Positions 9,551 to 19,099 of a DNA stretch of 64,000 bases are shown in pieces. This DNA is from Solidesulfovibrio aerotolerans (GTDB lineage: Bacteria; Desulfobacterota; Desulfovibrionia; Desulfovibrionales; Desulfovibrionaceae): NCBI RefSeq assembly GCF_009856865.1, contig NZ_WVUD01000014.1, positions 25,530-89,529 on the forward strand, written 5' to 3'. The translations under genes were made by a program, and so were the position numbers. Numbering within the stretch: position 1 is the first letter of the stretch; the number at the start of each line of letters is the position of its first letter. The notes beneath the pieces were generated by a model, which searched no databases, was not told the DNA's origin, and saw only the letters and a program-made list of their open reading frames with translations.

Positions 9551-11959
9551 TTAGACCCCTTCGGTGCGGGCCATGGCCTCCCGGGCTTCCTCGTCGCGGC
9601 CCTGGGCGGCGAGCGCCCGGGACAGTTCGGCCCAGAATTCCTTGCGATCCGGGCGAAGGGCCACGGCCTGGCGGGCCATGGCCTCGGCAATGGCCGGGTC
9701 TTCGCCTTCGGTGAGGTAGAGCCGGGCCATGAGTTGCAGGGAAAAGGCGTCCTTGGGATCGAGCAGCAGGGCCTGATGCAGGTGTTCCCGGGCCTCGTCC
9801 AGGCGGCCCCGGGTCAGGGCCAGCCGGGCCAGATGGCGCAGGGTCAGCGCCGGGGCATTGCCGGTGGCGCTGGCCCGGCGGTAGTATTTGAGGGCTGCTT
9901 CCAGGCGTCGGCTCTCCTCGGCCATGCGGCCCAGGCGCAGCAGGCTGGAGACGTGGCCCGGGTTGGCCCGCAGGCATTTCTGGAAGGCGGTGCGCGCCCC
10001 GGCCGCCTCGCCCAGGCGCTGGCGCACGCAGCCGAGGTTATAAAGGGCCATGGTGTTTTTGGGCTCGGCCGTGATGACGCGCTCGAATTCCGCCCGGGCC
10101 TGGGCCAGCCGGCCCAGGCGGGCCAGACAGATGCCGAGTGAATTGCGGGCCAGGACGTTGGTCTCGTCACTAAGCAGGGCCTGCTTGTATTCCTCCATGG
10201 CGGCATAGATGTCGCCATGGGCGAAATGGCGGTCGCCGCTGACCGTCAGCGACAGGGTGTCGAACACGGCCAGACGCGGTTCCTGCGGCAGGAGCAGGGC
10301 ATGGTCGAGGGCCTTGCGGCAGTTTTCCGGCACATCGGTGCGGGCGTAGTTGAGACAAGGATAGCCGGCGATGCCCACGGCGGCGGTCAATCCCAGGCGC
10401 TCGGCCAGGGCGGCGATCAGATCAGCGCCCGCTTCAGCCAGTTGCCCGGGGCTGCGTTCGGGCAGGAAAAAGACCAGCTTGGAAGCGCTAAAGCGCCCCC
10501 CAACGGCAGCAGGGCCGAAAAATTGGCGGCACACACTGCCCACTTCGGCCATGTCGGCTTCGGCCGGCCGTCCCGGACGGCGCTGGGTGGCCACCTCGGG
10601 CAGGACTACCAGGGCCAGGGAAAAAACCGGCCGTTTTTCCCGGTCAGCAGCAGTTGCCCGCAGAAAGTCGCGATGGGCGAAAAGGCCCGAGGCCGGGTCT
10701 TTGCGCGGCGCACCGACCGGGCAGCTTGCACCCGGCGCTTCGTCCTCGGTTTCCGGGATAAGGGCCAGCCGGTCGCCGGGCTCCAGAGGCAGATGGGGGT
10801 CGCTGACGTTGAGCGTTTCGGCAAAGGCCATGTCCTCGCCCACTTCCACCAGGACGATTTCGCCCTTGACCATGGCCGGCGTGCGGCCGCTTAACCGCTG
10901 GCCGTCGGCTGTGCGCACATCCACCGTGCGCTCCAGCCGCGGCGACCAGACCAGAAACCGCTGTCCCGGTTCGGCGTCCACCCAGCGGCCAAGGCTGACG
11001 GCCAGCCGCGACAGGGGCAAAATCTCCAGCACCGCACCGCCCTCGGCCAGGATGCGGTTGTAGGGCATGGCCTGATTGCGGCCGAGATCCTTGGCCACAG
11101 CCAGGCCCTTTTTGGCCTTGCGCAAAAGCAGGCGCGCCTGTTCGGCCGGGGCGGCGGCGAACTGGCCGCCGCGCACGTCCTGGGGATAGGTGACGCAGCC
11201 GGCGCTGGCGGTAAGGGTCAACGACTCGCCCGTGGCGGCCAGGGGGAAGGCGGTGCGGGAAAGCTCCCCAAGCACCAATTCGGCGGTTTCCCGGCAGCGC
11301 GCTGCCGAGGCCCCGGGGAGAAAAAGGGCGAACAGGTCGTCGGTAAGGCGCGCCGCCAGCCCGCCTTCGGGGCACAGCCGGCCGATGACCGCCGCAGCCC
11401 CGACCAGGACATCCTCGGCAACCATAAAGCCGAACCGGCCGGCCACCCGGCTGAAATGGTCAAGATCCAGGACCGCCAGGCCAAAGCCGCCGTGGCAGCC
11501 GGACAGCCCCGGGTCCACGAAACTGGCTGCGCCAGGGAGGATGCGGTCCTGGACGCATTCGATCTCCCGGGCGATTGCAGCGAGCAGCGCCTCGCCCGAG
11601 CCAAGGCCGGTGAGCCTGTCGGCGTCGGCGGCCAGCAGCAGGCCGAGCTGGGTCAGCGCCATGGCCCCCAGGCGCGGCAACAGCGGGAGCAGGGTGCGCG
11701 GCGCGCCAAGGCTGGCCCCCCGGGCCACGAACACCCCGAGCAGCCGGCCGTCGGCGCACAGCGGCGTCATGACCTTGCGCTCGGCCGGCAGATGGACGGC
11801 GGTGGCGCATTGGGGACCAAAGCCGGCGGCCAGGGCGTCGTCCTCGGATTTGGGGAAATACAGGCTGTGGGTTTTAAAGGTGATGAAGCGGGAGAAGACG
11901 TCGCGCAAAAAAAGCTCGTGGGCGATAAGGTCGCGTTGGGTCAAGGCTGGCGCGGACAT
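9551..11959 (-). CDS. Tandem degenerate GGDEF-like domains with C-terminal TPR repeats
   Basis: This is an 802-residue soluble protein. An N-terminal GAF-like region is followed by a diguanylate-cyclase-like fold (GFGLAVLDLDHFSRVAGRFG) in which the GGDEF signature is replaced by a sequence around LTDDLFALFLPG, so cyclase activity is unlikely. A second, even more diverged copy follows (VGGRFSASKLVFFLPE). From about residue 580 there are at least five tetratricopeptide repeats, for example NVLARNSLGICLARLGRLAQA and TMALYNLGCVRQRLGEA. The start at 11959 has GGGAGA upstream. It may be a c-di-GMP-related scaffold, but no partner is apparent. Confidence 0.75.
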   Translation of the reverse strand: MSAPALTQRDLIAHELFLRDVFSRFITFKTHSLYFPKSEDDALAAGFGPQCATAVHLPAERKVMTPLCADGRLLGVFVARGASLGAPRTLLPLLPRLGAMALTQLGLLLAADADRLTGLGSGEALLAAIAREIECVQDRILPGAASFVDPGLSGCHGGFGLAVLDLDHFSRVAGRFGFMVAEDVLVGAAAVIGRLCPEGGLAARLTDDLFALFLPGASAARCRETAELVLGELSRTAFPLAATGESLTLTASAGCVTYPQDVRGGQFAAAPAEQARLLLRKAKKGLAVAKDLGRNQAMPYNRILAEGGAVLEILPLSRLAVSLGRWVDAEPGQRFLVWSPRLERTVDVRTADGQRLSGRTPAMVKGEIVLVEVGEDMAFAETLNVSDPHLPLEPGDRLALIPETEDEAPGASCPVGAPRKDPASGLFAHRDFLRATAADREKRPVFSLALVVLPEVATQRRPGRPAEADMAEVGSVCRQFFGPAAVGGRFSASKLVFFLPERSPGQLAEAGADLIAALAERLGLTAAVGIAGYPCLNYARTDVPENCRKALDHALLLPQEPRLAVFDTLSLTVSGDRHFAHGDIYAAMEEYKQALLSDETNVLARNSLGICLARLGRLAQARAEFERVITAEPKNTMALYNLGCVRQRLGEAAGARTAFQKCLRANPGHVSSLLRLGRMAEESRRLEAALKYYRRASATGNAPALTLRHLARLALTRGRLDEAREHLHQALLLDPKDAFSLQLMARLYLTEGEDPAIAEAMARQAVALRPDRKEFWAELSRALAAQGRDEEAREAMARTEGV

Positions 11960-12125
11960 GGCGTTCTCCCATTTTATCGATTGGCGCGGCAACCTGTAGC
12001 GCCCCCGGGCCGGGAAAACAAGGGCAGGCCGGCCCTTGACGCCAGGGGGCCTGACGCGGCAGACCGGAGATGCGGTGTGCCGGCTGCAGGCGCGCCAGTC
12101 CCGCAGCGTTTCCCTGGAGGCTTTG

Positions 12126-12752
12126 ATGGATATTGTTTCTTTTCCCCTTGGACCCCTTGAGACCAATTGTTATCTGGCCGCAGCGGGTTCTCTGGCCGTG
12201 GCCGTGGATGTGGGCGGCGATCCGGCCCCGGTGCTGGCCCACCTCAAAACCCACGGCCTGACGCTGACGGCCATTTGCTTAACCCATCTGCACTGCGACC
12301 ACCTCTACGGCGTGGCCGCCCTGGCCCGGGAGACCGGCTGCCGGGTGCTGGCCGGGGCCGAGGACGCCATGCTCATGGACCTGGATCTGGGCCGGGGGGG
12401 ACTTATGGGCCTGCCCCTGGTCGAGCCGTTTGACTGGGAACCTGCTCCCCCGGGCGAGACGGCTTTTATGGGCCAGGCCTGCCGGGTGCTGGCCACGCCG
12501 GGCCATTCGCCGGGCAGCCGGTCGTTTTATTTTCCCGAAGCCGGGGTGGTCTTTGTCGGCGATCTGCTCTTTTACCGCTCCATTGGCCGCACGGATTTTG
12601 CCGGCGGCGATTACGACACCCTGATTCAATCGGTCGCGACGCAGATTTTCACCCTGCCGGATGCGACGCTGGTCTATCCCGGCCATGGCCCGGCCACGAC
12701 GGTGGGTGATGAAAAGCGCCACAATCCGTTTTTCTCGGAGTTCGCCCGGTGA
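12126..12752 (+). CDS. MBL-fold metallo-hydrolase, glyoxalase II-like
   Basis: This 208-residue cytoplasmic hydrolase has the metallo-beta-lactamase metal-binding motif THLHCDH, then GHSPGS and later the Asp-containing VGDLLF and YPGHGP. These are the ligands of a binuclear metal site. The family includes hydroxyacylglutathione hydrolases and other thioesterases, and the substrate here is not defined. The ATG at 12126 has GGAGG 5 bases upstream. It overlaps the next gene by four bases and heads a three-gene operon with a flavoprotein and a ComF protein. Confidence 0.88.
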   Translation: MDIVSFPLGPLETNCYLAAAGSLAVAVDVGGDPAPVLAHLKTHGLTLTAICLTHLHCDHLYGVAALARETGCRVLAGAEDAMLMDLDLGRGGLMGLPLVEPFDWEPAPPGETAFMGQACRVLATPGHSPGSRSFYFPEAGVVFVGDLLFYRSIGRTDFAGGDYDTLIQSVATQIFTLPDATLVYPGHGPATTVGDEKRHNPFFSEFAR

Positions 12753-13360
12753 TGTCCGGGGCACCGGTCATTTTTTTGTGCGGCCCGCGGGCCGGCGGCA
12801 ATTCCGACACGGCCGGACTGGCCTTTGCCGACGGGGTGACCCGGTCCGGGCGCGTGCCCCGGGTGATCGCCCTGCGCGAACTGGCCGTGGCCCCCTGCCG
12901 GGGCTGCGGGGCGTGTGCCGGGGCCGGGCACCGCTGCCCCCTGGACCGGGAGGGCGACGCTGCCGCCAGCGTGTTTGCCGCCATGGATGCCGCACCATTT
13001 GTGGCTTTTGCCGCACCGATCTATTTCTACCATCTGCCGGCCCTGTTTAAGGCCCTTATTGACCGGGCGCAGCGTCGTTACGAGATTCGGGTGGCCACCG
13101 GGGCCACGCCGGCGTCCGGTGGCGCGGGCGAGACCACGCGCCCGGCCTATCCGCTGCTGGTGGCCGGGCGGCCCCAAGGCGAGCGGCTCTTTGAAGGAGC
13201 TCTTTTAACGCTTAAATATTTCCTGTGGCCCTTTGGCTTTGCCCTGGCCCGGCCGTGGTTGCAGCGCGGCCTGGACGCGCCTGGTGATCTGGCCGGCCAG
13301 ACCGAGGGGCTGGCCGCGCTGGCCGCGCTGGGCGCGCTGGGCGAGGCGGCCGGGCGGTGA
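12749..13360 (+). CDS. Flavodoxin-fold NAD(P)H-dependent oxidoreductase
   Basis: This is a 203-residue flavodoxin-like protein. The N-terminus FLCGPRAGGNSDTAGLA fits an FMN phosphate-binding loop. A cysteine motif, CRGCGACAGAGHRC, occupies the position typical of the iron-sulfur flavoprotein/NADPH-dependent FMN reductase group, and APIYFYHLPALFKALIDR is the conserved flavin-binding segment. The ATG overlaps the stop of the MBL hydrolase gene, and the stop overlaps the GTG of the ComF gene. The electron acceptor is unknown. Confidence 0.82.
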   Translation: MMSGAPVIFLCGPRAGGNSDTAGLAFADGVTRSGRVPRVIALRELAVAPCRGCGACAGAGHRCPLDREGDAAASVFAAMDAAPFVAFAAPIYFYHLPALFKALIDRAQRRYEIRVATGATPASGGAGETTRPAYPLLVAGRPQGERLFEGALLTLKYFLWPFGFALARPWLQRGLDAPGDLAGQTEGLAALAALGALGEAAGR

Positions 13361-14121
13361 GGCCGCTTTGGGCCGGCCTGGGGCATCTGGCCGGGCGGCT
13401 GGGGCGGGCGTTGACCCCGCTGTGCGACCGCTGCCAGGTCTGCCGGGGCCTGCTCCCCGGGGGCGGGAGCCATCCGGTCTGCCCGGCCTGTGCCACCGGG
13501 CTGGCTGCGCGATTGGGCGGCTTTTGCCCGCGTTGCGGGGCGTTTGCGGCGGATGCTGCCGCGCCGGTGGCCCTGTGCCTGGACTGTCGCTGCCAGGGGC
13601 GGGCCTGGGACGGCTTTGCCTTCCACGGCCGCTACGAGGGCCATCTGCGCCAGTTGGTGCTGGGCTTTAAATTTGGCGGGCGTCTCGGCCAGGGGAGGCT
13701 GCTGGCCGGTTTTTTGGCCGAGGCCTGGCAGCGGGCCGCCGGGCGCAGCGGCGACGGGGCCATGGACGCCGGCGTGCCGGCCTGTCTGGTGCCGGTGCCG
13801 CTGCATCCCAAACGCCTGTCCTGGCGGGGATTTAACCAAAGTCTGGAACTGGCCCGGTTTCTGGGCCGGGAGCTTGCCCGGCCGGTATGCGCCGAGGGGC
13901 TGACGCGTGTGCGCAACACCACGCCCCAAAGCCAACTGCCGGGGCGGGCGCGCCTGAGCAATCTGGCCGGGGCGTTTGCCGGCCAGGAGCGGCTGGTGGC
14001 CGGCAGGCACGTGCTGCTCGTGGACGATGTCATGACCACCGGGGCCACGGTGGATACGGCGGTTCGGGCTTTGCGCGCGGCCGGGGCGGTCCGGGTGGAC
14101 GTGGTGGTGGTGGCCCGCTGA
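13357..14121 (+). CDS. ComF family phosphoribosyltransferase-like protein
   Basis: This 254-residue protein begins with a zinc-ribbon-like region (CDRCQVC, CPAC, CPRCG, CLDCRC) and ends with a type I phosphoribosyltransferase fold. The PRPP-binding loop is HVLLVDDVMTTGATVD, and the ComF signature VPVPLHPKRLSWRGFNQ precedes it. ComF proteins are linked to DNA uptake in some bacteria, but their reaction is unsettled. The gene starts with a GTG that overlaps the previous stop, and it is the last gene of the operon. Confidence 0.9.
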   Translation: MRPLWAGLGHLAGRLGRALTPLCDRCQVCRGLLPGGGSHPVCPACATGLAARLGGFCPRCGAFAADAAAPVALCLDCRCQGRAWDGFAFHGRYEGHLRQLVLGFKFGGRLGQGRLLAGFLAEAWQRAAGRSGDGAMDAGVPACLVPVPLHPKRLSWRGFNQSLELARFLGRELARPVCAEGLTRVRNTTPQSQLPGRARLSNLAGAFAGQERLVAGRHVLLVDDVMTTGATVDTAVRALRAAGAVRVDVVVVAR

Positions 14122-14132
14122 AGCGGGCGCGC

Positions 14133-15287
14133 TCAGGTGGCGTCGTACAGGTCGGGTTCCAACGGCAGGCGGACCCGAAAGACAATGCCTTCGCCCGGGT
14201 TGACGGTAAACGACGCCCGGCCGCCGAGATAGCGCTCGGTCAGCAGTTTGATGCTGTAGGTGCCAAGGCCCCGGCCCAGGCCCTTGGTGGAAAACGACCG
14301 GCTAAAGATGCGCATTTGGACGCTGCGCGGGATCTCCCCGGCGTTTTGCACCCAAAATTCCACAGCATCCGCCAGGGGCGTGCAGCCCAGGCGCACCAGA
14401 CCGCCCGGGGGCGTGGCCTCCAGGGCGTTTTTGACCATGTTGCCCAGCACCCGGCGCAGTAGCACCGGATCGGAATGAAACACCACCTGGCTGCAGCCGT
14501 CGTGGCGTTCGAGGCGTTTTTGCCGGGCTTGTTCACCGTTTTGAAAAGTGGCTTCCACCACGTCGAGGATGTCCACGGACCGCAGCGGGGTGATGTTGGT
14601 TTCCAGTTCGTTGGTTTCGGCAGCCAGGAGCTGCTTTTGATAGGTGATCTCGTCGGTGAGCTGGGAAACGGCCCGGTGGATGAGTCTGGCGTCGGCTTGC
14701 AGCGATTGCGGGGCCTCCTCCACCAGAAATTCCATCAGTCCCTGGACACCGCCCACGGTATTGAGCATGTCGTGGAAAAAAAGCCGTTCAAGGGTGCGCC
14801 GACGTTTCTCGTGGCTCACGTCGGATATGGAAAAAATCAAATAATGTTCTGCATTTAAATGGATAGAGGCCGAGGACACGCGCAGGTCCAGGGCTTCAAT
14901 GCCGGTTCCGGCGTCGCGGTTGATGGCGCATTCCTGGATGTTGTCCTGGCCGGCCAGACCCAGCAGGATGGAGCGCACTGCCCCGCATTGGGCGCAAAAT
15001 TCGCTGGAACCGCAGCCGCCCGGGTGTTCGGCGGCATGGACGCAGCGAAAGGCCTCTCCCGGACGTTTGCCAAGGGCCTCGCGGATGTCGCCGATGCCGA
15101 TGACGTCTACGAACTTGCGGTTGCCGTGGACCACCTGGCGCTGCCGGTTGAGCACCATGGCGATGATGGGGATGGCGTTTAAGACACCGGGGATGGCGTG
15201 GTTGGCGAGAATCGAGAATTGTCGCTGGATTTCATCGCTGCAAGCCCGTTCGGACGGGGCAAAGCATGTCGGGTCGGGCTCGTCGGC
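14133..15287 (-). CDS. PAS sensor histidine kinase with four-cysteine motif
   Basis: This is a soluble kinase of 384 residues. The N-terminal PAS-like domain contains Cys83, Cys93, Cys99 and Cys102 in the context RCVHAAEHPGGCGSSEFCAQCG, which suggests a bound metal or Fe-S cluster and redox sensing. The H-box is FFHDMLNTVGG with His173, and the ATPase domain shows MVKNALEATPPGG and GLGTYSIKLL. The ATG at 15287 is chosen because AGGAG precedes it; an in-frame ATG at 15329 lacks a clear site. No response regulator is adjacent. It converges with the ComF operon 11 bp away. Confidence 0.85.
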   Translation of the reverse strand, partial: ADEPDPTCFAPSERACSDEIQRQFSILANHAIPGVLNAIPIIAMVLNRQRQVVHGNRKFVDVIGIGDIREALGKRPGEAFRCVHAAEHPGGCGSSEFCAQCGAVRSILLGLAGQDNIQECAINRDAGTGIEALDLRVSSASIHLNAEHYLIFSISDVSHEKRRRTLERLFFHDMLNTVGGVQGLMEFLVEEAPQSLQADARLIHRAVSQLTDEITYQKQLLAAETNELETNITPLRSVDILDVVEATFQNGEQARQKRLERHDGCSQVVFHSDPVLLRRVLGNMVKNALEATPPGGLVRLGCTPLADAVEFWVQNAGEIPRSVQMRIFSRSFSTKGLGRGLGTYSIKLLTERYLGGRASFTVNPGEGIVFRVRLPLEPDLYDAT

Positions 15288-15466
15288 CATGGCGGCTCCT
15301 GGCGTTTGATCCGTGAAAAAGGACGCCATAAATCATTAAGAAGACTGCGGGGAATGTAAAGACCCAAAACAGACCCCGGGCCGCTGTCTGGCGGGTGCGG
15401 GGCGGGGATAATGCGTATTCGTCTTGGCAGGGCGGGCAGGGCGGTCTGGCCCGGGCGTGGATAGTT

Positions 15467-15988
15467 TTAGGTGGTTTCCGTGCCCTGGCTGGCGACCAGA
15501 TAGCCGATCAGCGCTGCGTTAAGGATCATCCCGGGCGTGCCGCCGGCGGCCGCAGTGGTCGTGGCGGCGGCAAAGGCCGAGGTGGCGGCCGCGGTTGGCT
15601 GCAGGGCTGTGGTGTCGGCTGTTGTTGCGGACAGGGCGGCAGTTTGGGCATCCGTCGTGGTGGCCGTGGACGTTGGTATGGTGACCTCGCCCAGGGTTGT
15701 CAGCAGGCTGTCCGTGGCCGCCTGGCGTTCCTTTTCGGTGGTGGCGCTGCCCAGGGCGGTATTGTAGCTGGAATAGGCGTCGAAATACTGGAACTGCACG
15801 CTGGTCTGGGCCTCTTCGGGCACGAGGCTCTTCATGGTGGCGTTGAAGCTGGCCTGGGCTGTGGTGATGTCCTTGCTGCGCGTGGCCGACGAGCTGGCCC
15901 CGTTCTGGGCGCTGGTGAGCTTGGCGCAGGCCAGGTTGTATTGGTACGCCCAGTTAACGACTTCGCTGGTGTCAATCGAGGTGGCCAT
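15467..15988 (-). CDS. Hypothetical protein, Ala/Thr-rich
   Basis: This is a 173-residue protein that I do not recognise. The first half looks folded and helical (DTSEVVNWAYQYNLACAKLT). The second half is a low-complexity stretch rich in Thr and Ala. There is no signal peptide, and the extreme C-terminus LIGYLVASQG is mildly hydrophobic. The start at 15988 has GGAGG upstream. It stands alone between the kinase and the DksA-type gene. Confidence 0.65.
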   Translation of the reverse strand: MATSIDTSEVVNWAYQYNLACAKLTSAQNGASSSATRSKDITTAQASFNATMKSLVPEEAQTSVQFQYFDAYSSYNTALGSATTEKERQAATDSLLTTLGEVTIPTSTATTTDAQTAALSATTADTTALQPTAAATSAFAAATTTAAAGGTPGMILNAALIGYLVASQGTETT

Positions 15989-16289
15989 GGGTGCCTCCAG
16001 GCGGCAAGTTCGGCCCTCCTGCGGCAGGAGGGAACCGTGTGGCCTGGGAAAAAGCAAGAAGCCTGCCACCGGATAATCGGGCTTAACACCAAGCAATCAT
16101 AGGCGTTGTCTCTGACAGGTGGCGGCAGATTTTGCCGCCGGGCCAAAGCACCCTTGGCCGGGCGTCACGCAGTCTCCACACAGCCGTCACCACCCTTTCA
16201 AATCTCCCGGGCAAAAAGCGAGCATACGGTTCCTGCGGGATGGCCCGCGCCACGCAGTCATTACAACCGAGGCCAAGGGAGAACGCGCC

Positions 16290-16685
16290 ATGGGACAGCT
16301 CGACGTGGAACGGATCAGCGAAGTGTTGTGCGACATGCTCGAAACCCTGAAAGGCAAATCGCGTGAGTCGCTGGATATAATGGCCAGGGAAGAGACGGTC
16401 TATGCCGACGTGGCCGACCGGGCGGCTGTTGAGTCCGACCGGCACATGGCCCTTATCATGGGCGAGCGCGACCGTCGCTGCATCAGCGAAATCCATGAAG
16501 CCCTGACCCGGGTTAAAGACGGTGAATACGGCATCTGCCAGGAATGCGGCGAAGACATCGGTCTGGCCCGGCTGCGGGCCAAGCCCACGGCTTCGTTGTG
16601 CGTCCACTGCCAGTCGCTGCTCGAAGACAGTGGCCGGCCGTATTTGCAGGGCCTGCGGGGCGAATCGGCTTTTCTGGAAGAATAG
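16290..16685 (+). CDS. DksA/TraR-type C4 zinc-finger protein
   Basis: This 131-residue protein has a helical coiled-coil N-terminal half and a C-terminal four-cysteine zinc finger (Cys83, Cys86, Cys104, Cys107 in GICQECGEDI and LCVHCQ). DksA-family proteins bind the secondary channel of RNA polymerase, often acting with ppGpp. The segment GVKDGEYGICQECG-like is typical of the family. The ATG at 16290 is preceded by AAGGGAGA. It is single and flanked by genes on the opposite strand. Confidence 0.88.
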   Translation: MGQLDVERISEVLCDMLETLKGKSRESLDIMAREETVYADVADRAAVESDRHMALIMGERDRRCISEIHEALTRVKDGEYGICQECGEDIGLARLRAKPTASLCVHCQSLLEDSGRPYLQGLRGESAFLEE

Positions 16686-16851
16686 GGGGCGCACGCATCC
16701 ACGTACGTGTGTTGTGGTGGCAGGAGAGGCAAAATACGGGGTGTTTAATCCCGGCAAGTCCTCTCGTGCATTGCCGAGCCCGCCACGAGACGTTTTGGAT
16801 TGGGGCGCAGTGGATGCAGCCGCGCCGCTGGCTGACGCAGCGGGCCGGCCC

Positions 16852-17958
16852 TTAAATGGTCGGCTGGGCCGGTAAAACGAGCCGGGCCAGCCCGCCCCCC
16901 TGTGCGCCCCGGGCCAGGGTCAGGCTGCCGCCCATGTCCTCGGCCCGTCGCCGGGCCATGGGCAGCCCCATACCGACGCCCACGGCTTTTGTGGTCGCAA
17001 AGGGGTCAAAGGCAAAGGCCAGGACGGCTTCGTCCGGTCCTGGCCCGTTGTCGGTCACGGTCACGGACACGGCGGTGTCCAGCCAGGCAAAGGTCAGGCC
17101 CACCACCCCGTTCCCTGCCGCCGGGCCGTTGGGGCCGCACAGGGCTTCCAGGGCGTTGGCGCACAGTTCGGTCAGGATTTCGGTGACAAGCGATGCATCG
17201 GTGAGCAGTTGCCCTGTGGCCACGGTGAGGGCCAGCCGGGCCGTTGCCCCGGTGCGAAGTGCTGCCGCCCCAAAGGCCCGGGTGGCCAGGTCGGCCGGAT
17301 CGCACAGCGCCGGCGTCGGTTCCCGCCGCCGGGCATAGGCCGAGACCGCCTGCACCACCGCTTCCAGCCGTTTGGCACCATCCAAAATCATGGTCAGGGC
17401 TTCGGCCTCGGGATCGTCGGCCGCCTTGCCCCGCAGCAGGCGTCCGGCAAAGCCGCCGACGACCATCAGCGGGTTTCGGATCTGATGGGCCACGGCCAGG
17501 GAAAACTGGCCAAGGCTCTCGATGCGCTCCCGCTGGACGGCCTGGATGCCGAGCAGCATGGACCGTTCGCGCTCGTGGAGACGATAAATTTCGGTGACGT
17601 CGGTGATTTCGATAAGAATGCCAAAAATCTTGTGGTTTTCCAATAAAAGCGAACCCGACAGGCGAAAGCGGCGCAGGCTGCCGTCGGGATGGGCATAGGC
17701 GATGCCCACGGGCTCGGGTTTGCGGCTGTGCTTGAGCGGTGCGGCCAGAAACCGGGCCACCCGCCGGGGTGCGTCGACACGGGCGATGATGGCGGCGGAC
17801 AGTCCCGGATCGGCCAGTTCGCCGGCGCTGTAGCCCAAAAGGGCCGTGGCGGCGTCATTGGCGGCGTAGCAAAGGCCCTGGCTGTTGAGAATGACCACGC
17901 CGGCGGAAAAGCTGCCGAGCAGATCGTGAAAATAGTTGGAATTGGCAAAGATCAACAT
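16852..17958 (-). CDS. PAS sensor histidine kinase
   Basis: This is a soluble two-domain kinase of 368 residues. The N-terminal PAS domain (FSAGVVILNSQGLCYAAND) is followed by the H-box AVAHQIRNPLMVVGGFAG and an HATPase domain with ELCANALEAL, VTDNGPGPD and GVGMGLPMA. The start at 17958 has GAGG upstream, and the in-frame sequence further upstream looks non-coding. No partner regulator is adjacent. It is divergent from the repeat-containing gene at 18149. Confidence 0.87.
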   Translation of the reverse strand: MLIFANSNYFHDLLGSFSAGVVILNSQGLCYAANDAATALLGYSAGELADPGLSAAIIARVDAPRRVARFLAAPLKHSRKPEPVGIAYAHPDGSLRRFRLSGSLLLENHKIFGILIEITDVTEIYRLHERERSMLLGIQAVQRERIESLGQFSLAVAHQIRNPLMVVGGFAGRLLRGKAADDPEAEALTMILDGAKRLEAVVQAVSAYARRREPTPALCDPADLATRAFGAAALRTGATARLALTVATGQLLTDASLVTEILTELCANALEALCGPNGPAAGNGVVGLTFAWLDTAVSVTVTDNGPGPDEAVLAFAFDPFATTKAVGVGMGLPMARRRAEDMGGSLTLARGAQGGGLARLVLPAQPTI

Positions 17959-18148
17959 ACGGGCCTCGCAGGGTATGGATTGGCCGTGCGAGTATGGGCC
18001 GGGCGGGTTACGGCCCGGTGACGCGGCGGGAAACGACGTTTTTGTCGGGTGAGAAGACGCTTTTGTCCGGCAGCGGGTGACCAAGCGTTGGCAACAGGCC
18101 GGAAAAATTGTGGAAGGCAAATGGACCGCAATTTGCTAAAGAGCCGTT

Positions 18149-19099
18149 ATGGACACCCTTGATACCCGCTACGGCTCCCTGTCGGCTGACGGCCCGGTGG
18201 AACGCCACCCGGACGGCGGCCTGCGCGCAGCCTTCCTCGTCGCCCCATTCGCCCTGGACACCACCGCCGGCCGGCTCACTCCGCAACATTCCAGTGACGA
18301 CTCCCGGCGCATGTTCAAGCCGCCTTTGACCTTTCATCCCAACGGGCAGGTCCGTTCCGTGCCGCTGGAAACCCGCACCGTGGTGCATACCCCGGTCGGG
18401 CCGCTGCCGGCCGAACTGATCACCTTTCACGAAAACGGGGCGATTGCCCGGGTGTTTCCCTTAAACGGCAAGCTGTCCGGCTATTGGACCGAGGCCGACG
18501 AGGGCGGGCTGGCCGAGCCCCTGCGCATCGCCACCCCCATCGGAACCCTGGCCGCCAAATTCGTGGCCGTGGCCTTTGACCCGGCCGGCCGGCTGCGCAG
18601 CCTGACCCTGTGGCCCGGGGAGGAAATCGTGGTGCGCGCGCCGTGCGGCAACGTTCCGGTGCGCCTGGGTTTGTCCTTTCATGCCGGCGGCACGGTGTGC
18701 TCGCTGGAACCGGCCCGGCCCCTGGAGGTATCCACCCCGGTCGGCTCGATCTGGGCCTATGACCCCGATGCTGTCGGCATCAGCGGCGATGATAATTCCC
18801 TGGTCTTTGATGGCGACGGGCAGGTGGTGCGGGTGGCCACCGTGCGCTCGAGCGTTCTGGCGCAGTTGCCGGACGGTTCGCGCCAGGAGCTTTCCCCGCT
18901 GGTGCGCGACAGCATCTGCGGCGACGGCGACCAGGAACTGACAGCGCTTATCCTGGAATTTGCCGCCGACAGCCTGACCGCCCGCCACGGGGTTGCCGCG
19001 CCCGTGGCCGTTTTCCCCCGGGCCGGCGTCCATTATGCGACCCGCCCCTTCGTGGCCGCCTTTGCCCTGAGCTTCGCGCCTAAACAATGTTCCATGTAG
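18149..19099 (+). CDS. Hypothetical protein with beta-repeat units
   Basis: This is a 316-residue protein of unknown function. Diverged units of about 35-40 residues recur, with the pattern TPVGPLPAELITFHENG, TPIGTLAAKFVAVAFDPAG, APCGNVPVRLGLSFHAGG and TPVGSIWAYDPDAVGIS. They suggest an elongated beta-rich solenoid reminiscent of MORN or YD-like repeats. There is no signal peptide or membrane segment. It is divergent from the upstream kinase, and nothing around it suggests a role. Confidence 0.7.
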   Translation: MDTLDTRYGSLSADGPVERHPDGGLRAAFLVAPFALDTTAGRLTPQHSSDDSRRMFKPPLTFHPNGQVRSVPLETRTVVHTPVGPLPAELITFHENGAIARVFPLNGKLSGYWTEADEGGLAEPLRIATPIGTLAAKFVAVAFDPAGRLRSLTLWPGEEIVVRAPCGNVPVRLGLSFHAGGTVCSLEPARPLEVSTPVGSIWAYDPDAVGISGDDNSLVFDGDGQVVRVATVRSSVLAQLPDGSRQELSPLVRDSICGDGDQELTALILEFAADSLTARHGVAAPVAVFPRAGVHYATRPFVAAFALSFAPKQCSM

